From Hormiphora californensis (taxonomy: Eukaryota; Ctenophora; Tentaculata; Cydippida; Pleurobrachiidae), in the NCBI GenBank assembly GCA_020137815.1, contig CM035352.1, positions 8,920,416 to 8,984,415 of the forward strand: a DNA stretch of 64,000 nucleotides, in the 5' to 3' direction. The notes beneath the pieces were generated by a model, which was given only the letters and a program-made list of their open reading frames with translations, ran no database searches and was not told the origin of the DNA. Of this stretch, positions 63,661 through 64,000 are shown piece after piece; position 1 is the stretch's first letter, and the number at the start of each line of letters is the position of its first letter. Made by a program: the position numbers and the translations under genes.

Positions 63661-64000
63661 ATCGTTAGCCATTCTGTGTCTCCCAGGCCATAATCACTCA
63701 CTGGGGCGTCCTCTGAGTTGTCCCAGGTGTTTCCCGGAGACTCCTGAGAGCTCGCTGAGCCGCTCTAGATACTCCCTAAAAAGTCCTATATACTCCATGA
63801 AACGTACTGGGACCTCCAAGGTGCTCCCTGAGTCGCCCAAGGCGCTTTCGGGGACCTCTCAAACGCTCTTTTAGGCGTCCTGTATGCCCCTTGAGTCGTC
63901 TTGAGACCTCCCAGGTACTCCCTGAGTCGTTCAGTGTACTCGGTGAGTCCTCCTACGCTCCCCTGGGTTGTTTCAGGCGCTCTCTGAGTTGTTGCTGGTG
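63661..64000. repeat. Degenerate minisatellite CTCCCTGAGTCGTNC
   Basis: The core CTCCCTGAGTCG or CTCTGAGTTGT recurs at roughly 25-35 bp spacing to the window edge with much variation. The short ORF across it is a repeat artefact. Confidence 0.7.

Noticed and set aside
1-64000. tRNA, rRNA or other structural RNA genes
   Set aside because: I looked for clover-leaf A/B-box patterns and conserved rRNA words and saw none convincing; a covariance-model scan would be needed to exclude them.

Overview
This window is animal nuclear DNA. Two multi-exon genes have short GT-AG introns, and both encode proteins known from animals: an LRR/IQ centrosomal protein and a nose-resistant-to-fluoxetine (NRF) type membrane acyltransferase. 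The repeats are also animal-type: LINEs with CCCH-finger or coiled-coil ORF1 proteins, a Penelope-like reverse transcriptase, copia-like RT debris, and hAT, Tc1/mariner/pogo, PIF/Harbinger-like and piggyBac-like elements. The general look (AT-rich, compact genes, heavy transposon load) suggests a marine invertebrate, but I cannot name the phylum from sequence alone.

Layout. 1-2150: a LINE ORF1 abutting a Penelope-like RT fragment, both minus strand, then a 222 bp palindrome. 2558-6291: a complete ten-exon gene on the minus strand, predicted 566 aa, best read as CEP97. 6292-6624: a short divergent intergenic interval. 6625-9771: a complete six-exon plus-strand gene for a 716 aa NRF/acyltransferase-3 protein, with an 8-bp-TSD hAT MITE and a four-times repeated splice donor in its second intron. 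These two are the only host genes I consider intact.

9.8-22.2 kb: LINE remnants (one internally deleted), small inverted-repeat elements, a 1.39 kb foldback with a transposase-like helix-turn-helix exon in its loop, satellite blocks, a TC microsatellite, a 31-base G run and a higher-order AT-rich repeat.

22.2-60.6 kb: a graveyard of decayed coding modules, many present two to five times. They include copia-like RT, SIAH-like RING, a PAN/apple-like exon, at least four alpha-kinase C-lobe fragments, an 'SQEEE' first exon, an 'MPLKRLIVT' exon, a gag-like protein with a zinc knuckle and an SGNH-hydrolase fragment. Into this debris are inserted full-length non-autonomous elements, several with readable target-site duplications (TSDs) and two with matching empty sites in a paralogous copy nearby.

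60.6-64 kb: a pogo-like foldback, then a LINE with intact ORF1 and the start of the ORF2 endonuclease, interrupted by a piggyBac-like TTAA end, then hairpin-forming GTTGCG repeats and a degenerate minisatellite.

The most interesting themes are the repeated class of long palindromic foldback elements (five with arms of roughly 250-700 bp), a shared hAT terminal-repeat family, and the repeated signalling-domain modules (alpha-kinase, RING) embedded in retroelement-like debris. Everything here was read by eye. No database search was run, and exon joins rest on splice consensus, phase agreement and family resemblance.
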